Positions 1 to 8,431 of a stretch of 54,327 bases of DNA are shown here, in pieces. The DNA comes from Endotrypanum monterogeii. Taxonomy: Eukaryota > Euglenozoa > Kinetoplastea > Trypanosomatida > Trypanosomatidae. The stretch covers positions 399,452 through 453,778 of the forward strand of contig CM007329.1 of the NCBI GenBank assembly GCA_000333855.2. The letters run 5' to 3'. The notes under the pieces were generated by a model. The model did no database searches. It was given only the letters and a program-made list of their open reading frames with translations, and had not been told where the DNA came from. How positions within the stretch are numbered: the first letter of the stretch is position 1; each line of letters opens with the position of its first letter. The position numbers and the translations under genes are program-made.

Positions 1-369
<369 letters not shown>

Positions 370-1717
370 GACGTCTGAGGAGTGGCATGCAAGAGCAACC
401 CGGCAACACGACTGCTTAACGCTGACGGTCTCGGATGTCTGCTGATGGATGATGCCGCAGTCATTTAGTCAACCGTGACACATGGAAGAGGGAATTCTAG
501 AAGCGGAACAAGAAATAAACACCGCTGCAGTGCTGAGGTGATATTGGGGGGGCACCTTTGGTCATGTCTCGCAGGGACTTGCGACTTCCCCCCCTCCCAC
601 CCTCGTTTCTCCCTCCCTTCCCCCATTCCTCTCTCATCCAACGATGGCCGGGAACTCCATTTTTTTTCTTTTACATTCAGTGCAGGGGCGAATGAGTGAG
701 CTCATCAGGGCTGTCCGCTCCTCCTCTGGCCTGCCATACCCTGCTCCTCGACGATCGTGCGTCCACAGACGTATATCGCTTTCTCTCGCGCAGTTCGCCT
801 CCTCCTCGTTTCGTTCATACATCACTCATTATCGTTCAGGGTGACCTGTCAGGCCCTACCCTACCCCCTCCCTCCCACAGAGAATAAAACATAAATATAT
901 TTATTTGTACACACACGCATATATATATATATATGCGTGGGTACGCCATATGTGCGTACATTTGTTCATCACCAGCTCATCAGGAATAAAGAGCTACACG
1001 CTGAATAGGACGAGGAGAAACAATACCCACCTCGAAGCCAACAACGTAGTCGCATCCACATCACTCCAGTGCAGCGCCACACCTCACGAGGCACCTATGA
1101 GTCTCCTGTGTAAACTTTGCCAGGGTACCCTGTTCTGTTGCCTTGTCCACCCGAACAGAGAGAGCACAGCCGGCAACCGGAAGAATAGCGAGAGCCGGGG
1201 GGGGAGATGAAGGCATACACATCAACGATCAAGGTAAATAAAATACGATTAAGAGCTGCGCGACAGACGCTGAGCAAACGCATAATGGACGTAGTGTGCT
1301 TGAGATGGATTGAGGGCACTCTCCTCTGCGGACGTGCGCGTTGTGACTTTGTTTGTGCTTCGAACCCGAAATTGACTTCTTGCTTGGAGAATATGCTCAA
1401 TGCCAGCAGTCGCTTACCGAACTGACCAGATAACCGGGGCGACTGCCCTTCTGCTGCTCGCCTTACGACACACAACAAGCATCTCTCTGTTTTTTCTCTT
1501 TCCTTACGGTTTCCTATTCCCCACCTCTTTCCACCACACGCATGTACCACATCACCAACACAAAATGCGAAGGATACTCCTCCTCTGAGTCTCACCCATT
1601 CGCGTTTCCGACCCCATCGCTCTCTAGTCGCCTATACCTGGCTGTGTCATTGTCAGCAATCCTGTGCTCTTGTGTTTTTTCCCTATTTCCAGTCTTCTCC
1701 AGCCTTCTGTTGGTGCG
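370..1717. other. Intergenic DNA, 5' flank of the + strand gene
   Basis: No coding region is supported here. The stretch holds pyrimidine-rich + strand tracts (585-640, 840-880 and 1480-1540), a short TA tract near 915-935 and the splice acceptor described separately at 1691. Confidence 0.6.
1691..1692 (+). promoter_or_regulatory. Probable spliced-leader acceptor AG
   Basis: A T/C-rich tract (1670-1690) ends in CCAG 26 nt before the chosen ATG at 1718, which is the usual trans-splicing arrangement of trypanosomatids. Confidence 0.6.
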
Positions 1718-1987
1718 ATGTCTATGGGCCTGAGGATGTTTCTGCTGGCGCTCGTGGCCTGCGTGGCACTTGCCACTTACGCTGTTGCCCAGTCCCCCGT
1801 GTGCACTGTCCCTCAGTGTGCAGATTGCCTTTTTGGGTCTTCCACTCAGTGTGGCACATGCAACCCTGGCTACCGGCGGAACGCCAACTGGCAGTGCGTG
1901 GCGGGACAGAGCGCTGCGGTGTTCCCAAATTATCCTGTCGCCACCGCAGCTGCAATCGCTGCTTCGATCGTGGCTTACGTCCTGTGA
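1718..1987 (+). CDS. Small surface-antigen-like protein (secreted, Cys-rich, probable GPI anchor)
   Basis: The predicted protein has 89 residues. It begins with a signal peptide (hydrophobic core around LRMFLLALVACVALA, probable cleavage after the Ala/Gln near residue 23). A short domain with six cysteines in CxxC-type spacing follows, including a CGTCNPGY segment that resembles the Cys-rich modules next to the anchor in Leishmania PSA-type surface antigens. It ends in a small-residue and hydrophobic tail (AAAIAASIVAYVL), as expected for a GPI signal. The ATG at 1718 was chosen because it lies just after the acceptor at 1691 and places the signal peptide at the N-terminus; an in-frame ATG two codons later is an alternative. 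It is the only + strand protein gene in the window and lies between direct repeats. Assignment to the surface-antigen-like family comes from architecture and remembered family resemblance. Confidence 0.78.
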   Translation: MSMGLRMFLLALVACVALATYAVAQSPVCTVPQCADCLFGSSTQCGTCNPGYRRNANWQCVAGQSAAVFPNYPVATAAAIAASIVAYVL

Positions 1988-2949
1988 AAGAGTGACCGTG
2001 CGTGTCGGTGGAGGAAAGACGCATGTAAAGCGCAAGTGGGCCGAAGGGATATCCGGGCAGCTCTGTAGAGCCGTAAGAGAAGTCGAACTAGTGGGGGGGG
2101 GGCACCTTGGATTGTGTCCCCTCCTCTCCCACCTTATAGAGGGGAAAAACGAAGCTCGAAAAAGAGAAGGACACTGCGGCAGCACGGAGAGGTGAAGATG
2201 CCGTCCGATGAACGCTCCATGCTTTGTCTCATTTCTGTATTTTTTTTCTTATATGTGCATTTCTATTTTATTCATTTCTATTGGTTCTCTCTCCGTATTG
2301 GTGTTCTCCTCTGTGCTACACTTTTTGTATGATGCACACACGTACATACGCATGCCAACGCAAACACTCCATGGCCATCACGCTGACGATCTGTACTTTG
2401 TATTCCTCTTGTGTGTATGTGGATGCGTCTCGTGGCCCACACGTCGTGGACAGTTTACGTTTTATTTCATTTTTTCTCTCACCCATCCTATGCCTGCCCA
2501 CCTCTCTCCGCATCCACATTCTCTCTTGCGAGACGTGTGTGTGTCTTGGGCGCGATGTCATGTGAACATCATACTTCCTTTTTCTTTTTCTTCTTTTTGT
2601 TCTTTGTTCTTTTCGGTATTTATGTTCCCCTTGTTCATGTTCGTGGGAACGTGCAGGTGTGTATACATATGTAGATCGGTAGGAGCACACATAGGCACCT
2701 ATGTATTTTCTGCAGACAAGGATGCACACCGAGCCAGAAGCGTGGGCCTCATTTGACCTAATAAGAAGAAAAATGACAACACATAAAGCAGACGAAAGGA
2801 AAAAAAACTACCAACAGAGAAATGTCGGTGTAAAATGTAGAAGAAAGGGGTTGAGTATATCGTTGAAAAAAAAAATGATGCAGCTACTCGTTATATGTTT
2901 TCACTTCGCACTCTTCCTTTCTCTCTCCACACACACACACACACACACA
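1988..2949. other. 3' flank of the surface-antigen-like gene
   Basis: No gene is supported. The + strand is T-rich (2225-2330 and 2575-2640), as expected of a trypanosomatid 3' UTR, and turns A-rich after 2760 before the CA tract that precedes repeat copy B. Confidence 0.6.
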
Positions 2950-3148
2950 CACGTAGGGGTATATGACATGGGTAGGTCGGTTATTCCTCCCCCCTCCCCC
3001 TACTTGTCCTCTTTCTGAGGCAACCAGCAAGTATCGTAGGCACACAGACCTTTGCTCTTCTTTTTTCGCTCTACCCCGCTGGTCTCGATTTTTCAAAATC
3101 GAGCGGGGGAGAGCAGCCCTTCACACCCTCCGTGGGGGAAGGAAAGGC
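2950..3148. repeat. ~199-bp direct repeat, copy B
   Basis: Second copy of the repeat at 171-369, in the same orientation and preceded by a shorter CA tract (about 2930-2951). The internal inverted repeat is fully conserved (3084-3092 and 3095-3103). The distance between copies is about 2.78 kb, which would be the period of a tandem unit carrying the surface-antigen-like gene. Confidence 0.9.
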
Positions 3149-3921
3149 GCACCTTTTCTGTGTGCCAAGTAATTCGTTCTTTGTACATCCGCCCTGCAGA
3201 CCTGGCGGGGGATAAGGGTGGCGTTGAGATGTATCACTCAGACTTCAAAGGCGGGGTAAGAAAATACTGTACACCAGAATCGATAGAAGCTGCTTTGTTA
3301 TTGTTTTTCGTGGGGAGCGGGGGGCACTGGCTTTAGACGAACGAAAGGAATAAGGTAAAGGCCAGTGTTGCGTTGCGAGGAGGTGCAACGCAAATGAATC
3401 TGAAGGCCTGACGCGAATGCAAGAGCCGAAGTGTAGTACCGTACGGGTTCTGGGAGAGGCTCTGCTTATTCGTACTTTTTCCCGCCCTGCCAGACGCGAC
3501 TCTAAGCCTCAAACAGGAGCACCGCGCTAAGTGTGTTGCTGCTTCTCATACAGGGCACACAATTGCTTCACTGACTTGAGCGAATGCAAGGGGACAGCCG
3601 CTGCAGCGTTTATCGCGTGCCTCATCGGCCATGAGGCATAAATTATGTAACTCAGCGACGGAATTGCTAGTTGCCTTTACATCGTTCTCTCGTAAGCGTA
3701 TTCGGCGTAAAGGGGCGCCAAGAGGGGAGCACAACGGTGATCATAATGCACCGCGGCGTCTGCATTGTCTTTGCGCTGTGCCGGTGGGGGCCGCTCTTCT
3801 AGTGGGTAATTTGGCGTGATCGCAGTGCCGCCGAATGCGCTTGGCACGTCGGAGGGGGGTTGTGGGATGAGGCGGCGACGCGCAAACTTAACTGGTGTGT
3901 GCGGCGGTGGCCCCCTTTTGA
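3149..3921. other. Non-coding stretch with several stem-loops, before the Pol III cluster
   Basis: No protein gene is supported. Three inverted repeats are visible: a perfect 9-bp stem with an 8-nt loop at 3368-3393, a 6-bp pair (AGAGCC/GGCTCT) at 3422-3463, and a perfect 8-bp stem with a 5-nt loop at 3618-3638. They may be structured RNA or sites related to transcription termination. I recognise no known RNA here. Confidence 0.5.
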
Positions 3922-4265
3922 TTCGCGCGGGTGTGGTTGGCCTGGGGGGCTCTGTCTTTCCGGCGTGTTTGCTTTCGGGTTGGCCGGCGGCTGGGGGGGG
4001 GGGGCGGTTCGGGGCCGTGTTGGTTGCGTTGGGTGGTGGTCCGTCGTCGTTTTCGGCGTCGGGTGGTGTGGTGGGGGGCGCCGGCGGCCCCTTCGCTCTC
4101 CGGTCTTGCCGTAGGCGGGGCGGCTCGTCGGCGGTGGGGGTCGCGTGGGGTTTGCGTTGCTTCGTTTTTTCGTGGCGTGTGGCGGGCTCCGCGGCCCGTC
4201 GACGGGGGCCGTGCCCGTTTTGGTAGAGGGCGCCCCGGGCCGGCGGCTGGCGGACGTTTTTTTTT
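3922..4265. other. Adenine-depleted G/T/C tract, left side of the Pol III cluster
   Basis: On the + strand there is not one A between 3922 and 4112 (191 bases), and only one A (4113) before 4202. The tract contains G runs, including one of about 12 near 4001, and ends in T9 (4257-4265). Such strand-skewed DNA at a trypanosomatid strand switch suggests termination-zone sequence, possibly prone to G-quadruplexes or R-loops. Base J is another possibility but cannot be seen in sequence. The long open frames here are low-complexity Pro/Arg/Gly and not credible genes. Confidence 0.85.
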
Positions 4266-4325
4266 CTGACGAGCCGGCGCGCGGCACCCGCGGTAAAAAG
4301 CAAAGGGCAGACACAGACATCCGCC

Positions 4326-4330
4326 AAAAA
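4326..4330 (-). terminator. Pol III terminator of tRNA-Glu
   Basis: On the minus strand a T5 run begins four bases after the tRNA discriminator base, which is the standard Pol III stop signal. Confidence 0.8.
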
Positions 4331-4333
4331 GGT

Positions 4334-4405
4334 CTCCGATACCGGGAATCGAACCCGGATCTCCTGGGTGAAAGCCAGGTGTTCTAACCGTTATACTACA
4401 TCGGA
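4334..4405 (-). tRNA. tRNA-Glu (anticodon TTC)
   Basis: The 72-nt minus-strand sequence folds as a complete cloverleaf. The acceptor TCCGATG pairs with TATCGGA plus discriminator G. The anticodon stem CCTGG/CCAGG encloses a loop with TTC at the anticodon position, and the T arm carries the B-box-like GGTTCGATTCC. It is the last Pol III gene on the left of the cluster and is transcribed toward the adenine-depleted tract. No intron is present. Confidence 0.95.
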
Positions 4406-4455
4406 TCTGTCACTGTCACAAAAGAAGAGGGTGAAAAAGTGTTAGAATTCAAGTG

Positions 4456-4460
4456 AAAAA
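4456..4460 (-). terminator. Pol III terminator of 5S rRNA
   Basis: A T5 run on the minus strand lies 8 bases after the 5S 3' end. Confidence 0.75.
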
Positions 4461-4468
4461 GGAGGGAA

Positions 4469-4586
4469 GAGTACGGCACTCAGGGTTCCCGAGTCATCAC
4501 TGACCTCAGTACTAACTAAGCCTGTAAGTGCTTAACTTCACAAATCGGACGGGATATGGTGTTTTCACTCAAGTATGGTCGTACTC
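4469..4586 (-). rRNA. 5S ribosomal RNA
   Basis: The minus-strand 118 nt begin GAGTACGACCATACTTGAGT and continue through the conserved internal block around TGTGAAGTTAAGCAC to a 3' end GTACTC that pairs with the 5' GAGTAC (helix I). This is the eukaryotic, kinetoplastid-type 5S sequence with internal Pol III promoter elements. It is a single copy between tRNA-Glu and tRNA-Val on the same strand. In Leishmania, 5S genes are dispersed and linked to tRNA genes, whereas Trypanosoma has tandem arrays, so this supports the organism assignment. Ends may be off by one or two bases. Confidence 0.95.
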
Positions 4587-4649
4587 AGTGGTGGCGGCCG
4601 GCGTGGCACTCGGTGGGGTGCGCCGTCTTCGTTTCTCAAGGTGCCGGAG

Positions 4650-4654
4650 AAAAA
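4650..4654 (-). terminator. Pol III terminator of tRNA-Val
   Basis: A T5 run on the minus strand begins three bases beyond the tRNA-Val discriminator. Confidence 0.8.
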
Positions 4655-4657
4655 GTG

Positions 4658-4730
4658 TACGACGGGCGGGGATTGAACCCGCGATCTCTCGCGTGTGAGG
4701 CGAATGTCCTAACCACTAGACGACCATCGC
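4658..4730 (-). tRNA. tRNA-Val (anticodon CAC)
   Basis: The 73-nt minus-strand cloverleaf has acceptor GCGATGG pairing with CCGTCGT (G-T and T-G wobbles included) and discriminator A. D stem is GTC/GAC, anticodon loop CTCACAC with anticodon CAC, and T arm GCGGG-TTCAATC-CCCGC. Its 5' end is only 73 bp from the 5' end of the divergent tRNA-Arg, so the two may share upstream chromatin. Confidence 0.95.
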
Positions 4731-4803
4731 ATACTTCGCTTTTTTCTGAAATGTATACCCACACAACCAAATCAATGTTTGCTCCTTTTTTTCTCTGGGC
4801 AGG

Positions 4804-4875
4804 GACGTTGTGGCGCAATGGAAGCGCGTCGGATTCCGGATCCGAAGGTTGTGGGTTCGACCCCCATCAGCGTTG
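4804..4875 (+). tRNA. tRNA-Arg (anticodon CCG)
   Basis: The + strand 72 nt fold fully: acceptor GACGTTG with CAGCGTT plus discriminator G, D stem GCGC/GCGC, anticodon stem TCGGA/TCCGA with loop TTCCGGA (anticodon CCG), and T arm GTGGG-TTCGACC-CCCAT. It is divergent from tRNA-Val and followed by tRNA-His in the same direction. Confidence 0.95.
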
Positions 4876-4876
4876 C

Positions 4877-4881
4877 TTTTT
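4877..4881 (+). terminator. Pol III terminator of tRNA-Arg
   Basis: A T5 run begins two bases after the discriminator of tRNA-Arg. Confidence 0.8.
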
Positions 4882-4939
4882 ACCCACCGCCAACGGTGCA
4901 TGAATACATCATACCGGCAGATTGTCTGCTACATGCATC

Positions 4940-5010
4940 GGGGAAATAGTTCAGTGGCAGAACATCAGATTGTGGCTCTGAATACCCGGGTCCGATTCCC
5001 GGTTTCCCCT
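4940..5010 (+). tRNA. tRNA-His (anticodon GTG)
   Basis: The 71-nt + strand sequence folds with acceptor GGGGAAA/TTTCCCC, D stem GTTC/GAAC, anticodon stem TCAGA/TCTGA, loop TTGTGGC (anticodon GTG), and T stem CCGGG/CCCGG. The T loop reads TCCGATT instead of the near-universal TTC start, so position 55 (normally pseudouridine) is C. This also alters the B-box consensus. All stems are intact, so I call it a functional tRNA with an unusual T loop. The extra 5' G of tRNA-His would be added after transcription. Confidence 0.9.
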
Positions 5011-5266
5011 TGTTTTTTTTGTTTGGGGCGTTGTCGGTTCGTGTTTTGGGCCCGGCGCGTGGGTCCGGCTTATTGTTTCCGTTTTCGCCTTTGGGCTCTT
5101 GGGCATGGGTCGTGGTCTGTGCTTGCCCGGTGGAGGCTGGTGCGGGGTGGTGGGTGGGGGATTTTTGTGTGTGCTTTGTCTTTGGCGTGGGGGCCTGGGG
5201 CGTGGGGCCGGGCGGCCGGCCCGAAGCGGGCATTGCCGCGCGGGCAGCGGCGCGGCGTTTTTTTTT
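5011..5266. other. Adenine-depleted tract ending in a GC hairpin plus T9, right side of the Pol III cluster
   Basis: Only four A occur on the + strand between 5011 and 5223 (5072, 5105, 5134 and 5161). The tract ends in a perfect 7-bp GC stem (5235-5241 with 5250-5256, 8-nt loop) followed by T9 (5258-5266), which looks like a bacterial intrinsic terminator. The left tract also ends in T9 in the same orientation. No gene lies between its end and the stop codon of the 411-aa gene at 5383, so it occupies the end of the minus-strand unit. Confidence 0.8.
5013..5020 (+). terminator. Pol III terminator of tRNA-His
   Basis: A T8 run two bases after the tRNA-His end stops Pol III and leads directly into the right adenine-depleted tract. 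Confidence 0.85.
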
Positions 5267-5382
5267 GTGATTTTTATTCTTGTATGGGCTTGGTGGTTGC
5301 CTACCGCTTGGGCGGCGAAGGGGGGTGGAAAGAGGGGGCTCAATCATTCGTGGAGGCCGCTGTGTGCCACTGCGCCGCGACT

Positions 5383-6618
5383 CTACGGGCGACAGACTGG
5401 TCCGCATGCGTGTGGATATGAACGAACAACGCATGGTGTGTGTCTGTCAGTCGTCTCACCCACGGGGTCTGAGCTATTGCTGCCGCTGGTGCCGGGTGCA
5501 TGTGCAGAGAGAAAGCCACGGCTTTGCATATAAGCGCGGGCTGCGATGCGTCCGCGCTCCTTTGCCATTGTCAGTGCGAGTTCCCGTCGCAGTGCTTGTT
5601 GCTTCGCCATCGCAGAAATAAGACGTGTGTCAAGCGTTTGACCATTTTGTGCGAAGGCGGCACTACGAGTCGAGGTCCTGCAGTGGGCGGACGTCGCTTC
5701 CGCGGATATGGGTCGTCGCAGTCGTGCGTTGCGCACCGTCAAGCAGTGCTGTTTTTCTCGCTCAAGCGCCTGCAAGCTTTGACGTAGCTCGTCATTCGTA
5801 CGGTCCAGCGCCCGCAGCTGGCGCACAATCCTCTCTGCCTCCTCCTGCCCTGGTTGGTTGCCTTTTTGCGATGTCAGGGGATTTTCCAAACATTCTTCTC
5901 GCAGAAACTGCATTGTTGTGGGTGATTCTCGGGGCTTCTTGCGCTGCAGATCGAGGAGTGTCTGGGCATGTTCAAGTTGCTGCTTCACGCTCTCGAGCAT
6001 CGTCGCGAGTTTACGACGTTCTTGTTGAACCACTCGTAGTCTCGTGCTACATGCTTCGTAGCGAACAGCGTGTTGCTGCGACAACAGAGCCTCTACATCT
6101 GCGTGCGACGATATATTTGACCCACGTGGGTGAATGTGAAGGCTGCTGTTGTCGTTGACTTGCATTACATCCACAAGGCGCGGGTGCTCCATGCCGTATG
6201 GATTACGCACCAGTGTCGGCTGCGTTTTTGGAGACGGTGCCATCCTTTTTCCCCATCGGGATCGGGCGAGTGTTGCGGGGCGTTGCTCCGGTGCACTGCT
6301 GGGTGGTTTGACTGCACAAGTGGCGCTTGTCAGCGGTTCCGCGACAGTTTTCAGTGTCTCCATGGGTGATGTTGCTTCAGCTGCGCTGGCATGCAGTAGT
6401 GCGTGTGCGGCGGGGGTCACAGAGGGCGGGCAGCTGTGTGAGGGTGACGGGGTAGCGTCAGTGACGAAATATCCCGCAGCCTTCTGTGCAAGAGGCGTGC
6501 GTGGCGACTTCTGTGGTACTTCGGCGTGGTGGTGGTCAGGGGGTTGGGGGCTGCCGTCGATTGGCGGCACTTTTGCTACAACGGCTTGAGACACCTTGAC
6601 TGCGCTGGCACTCTTCAT
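5383..6618 (-). CDS. Hypothetical coiled-coil protein, 411 aa
   Basis: I do not recognise the family. Residues 1-175 are rich in Pro, Ser and Ala and probably disordered. Two helical segments with heptad character follow (about 185-228 and 258-290, rich in Arg, Glu, Gln and Leu). The C-terminal third is basic. There is no signal peptide or membrane segment. The ATG at 6618 is supported by an acceptor only 13 nt upstream: a long T run on the minus strand ending in TAG at 6632-6633. It is the last protein gene of the minus-strand unit, and its stop lies about 115 bp from the adenine-depleted tract. It could be a cytoskeletal or scaffold protein, but that is only inferred from its make-up. Confidence 0.8.
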   Translation of the reverse strand: MKSASAVKVSQAVVAKVPPIDGSPQPPDHHHAEVPQKSPRTPLAQKAAGYFVTDATPSPSHSCPPSVTPAAHALLHASAAEATSPMETLKTVAEPLTSATCAVKPPSSAPEQRPATLARSRWGKRMAPSPKTQPTLVRNPYGMEHPRLVDVMQVNDNSSLHIHPRGSNISSHADVEALLSQQHAVRYEACSTRLRVVQQERRKLATMLESVKQQLEHAQTLLDLQRKKPRESPTTMQFLREECLENPLTSQKGNQPGQEEAERIVRQLRALDRTNDELRQSLQALEREKQHCLTVRNARLRRPISAEATSAHCRTSTRSAAFAQNGQTLDTRLISAMAKQQALRRELALTMAKERGRIAARAYMQSRGFLSAHAPGTSGSNSSDPVGETTDRHTPCVVRSYPHACGPVCRP

Positions 6619-6631
6619 CTGCGCCGTCTAT

Positions 6632-6633
6632 CT
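6632..6633 (-). promoter_or_regulatory. Spliced-leader acceptor for the 411-aa gene
   Basis: The minus strand reads TTC, a run of nine T, then AG, 13 nt before the ATG. This is a textbook trypanosomatid acceptor with a very short 5' UTR. Confidence 0.75.
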
Positions 6634-7669
6634 AAAAAAAAAGAATCTAAGGGTTGCTCGGATGTGTGTGTGTGTGTGTGTGAGAGAGGGGCGAGTGAGG
6701 AAGAGAAGTGAAGGAAGGAGGGTGGTGGTGGTGGTGTCTACATTCCAGTCCATGGCAGGGGTCGGAGAGGCGGTGGATTGTGTCTGTATGGGTGGCACAC
6801 TCGCTGCCGGAAACGACCCACGCACTGTCACGTTCTGGGGTCCCTTCTAACCTGGAGCGCCAGAGCAGCCGAGGGGGGGGGGGGAGTGATCGAGGGACCG
6901 CTCTGAGAAGAAGCAAACAGACAGGGGTATTATGAGCTAGATAATATGGAGGAGGCGACGGAAGTAGGGTTGCGCGGTGTGAAAAGAAAAATATATATGT
7001 TTTGTGTGTGCGGGGGAGTTGCCGACACCGGTTTCGCTGGGGGTTGCCCCCTCCCTCTCCGGAGGGTGTCTGCATGCATATACATGCATGCGCTGTGCTG
7101 GGTTCATTTCGATGGGTATGCAGTCTGCTTGTATGCGCGCAATAGGCGGTGCGATTGATTACAGGAACAAATAAAATGCAAACTAACGAGTAAGTGGTCA
7201 ATTTTAGGTTGAGAAGGGAAGTTGAGGGGGGGAGACGATGATATATATGTATATATGTATATATATATATATATATATTTCGGGTGTATCCTCTGCGAAG
7301 CGATCGTCGACGATGCCACGAAAAAAAAAAAGAACCTCTTGACATCTACCAGATGTGTGTGTGTGTGTGTGTGTGTGAAACAGAGAGAGTAGAAAGAGGG
7401 ATGATGACTGAATGCCGTATTCCTGTCCTCTCGTCACCACTTTTTATACTTTACGGGTTCTACTCAAGGCGCACAACAACAACAACAAAAAAAAAGAGGT
7501 TTTTTTCCCTTTTACCTCACCATATCTCATCCGGTAGCTGACATGGACGCAAATGTGGTCGCAAGGACGATGCAAGAGGTGTGTGCGGGTGGGGGGGGGG
7601 GTGATGTGGGTGTGAGTAAGAAAGCACGCACGCCACCTACAGGCGTTTACCCACACATATATACGTGTG

Positions 7670-7700
<31 letters not shown>

Positions 7701-7806
7701 ATATCTGTATGTTCATTTCAAATACGTCTACGCCACAGCTAAATACTGCCAGAGGGTGAATAGGAAGGCGGATTGTTGCGGGCCCACAGACGCCAGGGCC
7801 AAGAAA

Positions 7807-7839
7807 CGTGCTGCTATGCAAAACGAATGTGCGCACGTA
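7807..7839 (-). repeat. Conserved intergenic element, 33-nt part, copy 1
   Basis: It is identical to 12593-12625. It lies downstream of the 77-nt part in the direction of transcription, in the 3' flank of the LCAT-like gene. Confidence 0.85.
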
Positions 7840-7891
7840 CGCATGCGTGTGTGTGTGTGTGATGGAGGTGAGGTTTTCCTCGATACGTGGA

Positions 7892-7968
7892 CGGCTGCAA
7901 TCCGCTCGTGTGCCACGTCTGTGGCCCCGTCGTGATTGCCGTTTGCAAACCCTGCGAGGCATGTCGGT
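7892..7968 (-). repeat. Conserved intergenic element, 77-nt part, copy 1
   Basis: It matches 12802-12878 at 76 of 77 positions. It contains a perfect 5-bp stem with 4-nt loop (7912-7925) inside a wider GCAATC/GATTGC pairing. It begins 464 nt after the LCAT-like stop codon; the other copy begins 482 nt after the VAP stop. This points to a shared 3' UTR element or a short retroposon remnant. Confidence 0.85.
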
Positions 7969-8431
7969 GAGTTCTCTACTTGATTCGTGGCGGGGGCTTA
8001 CCACTAGCAGATGCCGTGTGGTGAACCTGGTTGGGTTATGTATGTTTGGGTGTGTGTGGGAGGTAGGACAGACGCGAGACTAGAAGTCACGCAGATCTTT
8101 TTTTTTTTTTTTTTTTGCATTTGACGTCACTACTGATCCTTATCTTCTCTTTGTTCCTCTCCCCCTCCTTTCATTTGTAGGTACGTCGTCCTGCAATCAC
8201 CAAGGGACAGTCGGCTGAGAATGTCGAACGGGGGGAGACACTGCTGATATTTCTACAGGTGCACCTAGTATATGTCTATATATGCATGCTTATCCACACA
8301 ACTACCCTGTGGTTTTCCTCAAGAAGACTGGCGCTCAACGCAGGGCACATAATAGGTCCTCGAGTGTGCCTCTTCTTGATGTCGTTCACCATATTGTGCT
8401 GTCTATCCAATGTTGCTTGCTCCTCTGCCAC

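Larger units (their letters stand above)
6634..8431. other. Intergenic DNA between the 411-aa and LCAT-like genes
   Basis: It holds (TG)n at 6663-6682, (TA)n at about 7240-7278, (TG)n at 7354-7377, (TA)n at about 7672-7701, a G run near 7590, and a T19 tract (8098-8116). The conserved two-part block lies at 7807-7839 and 7892-7968. No protein gene is supported. Confidence 0.6.

Noticed and set aside
1770..2195. Overlapping + strand open frame of 141 codons across the surface-antigen-like gene
   Set aside because: It is a shadow frame; the 1718-1987 frame has the signal peptide, ordered cysteines and GPI-type tail.
3677..4327. Long minus-strand open frame (216 codons) in the left adenine-depleted tract
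   Set aside because: Stop codons are scarce only because of the base skew; the translation is Pro/Arg/Ala low complexity with no domain, and tRNA and tract structure explain the region.
4880..5434. Minus-strand open frame (184 codons) over tRNA-His and the right tract
   Set aside because: It overlaps a tRNA gene and the skewed tract, and has no plausible protein sequence.
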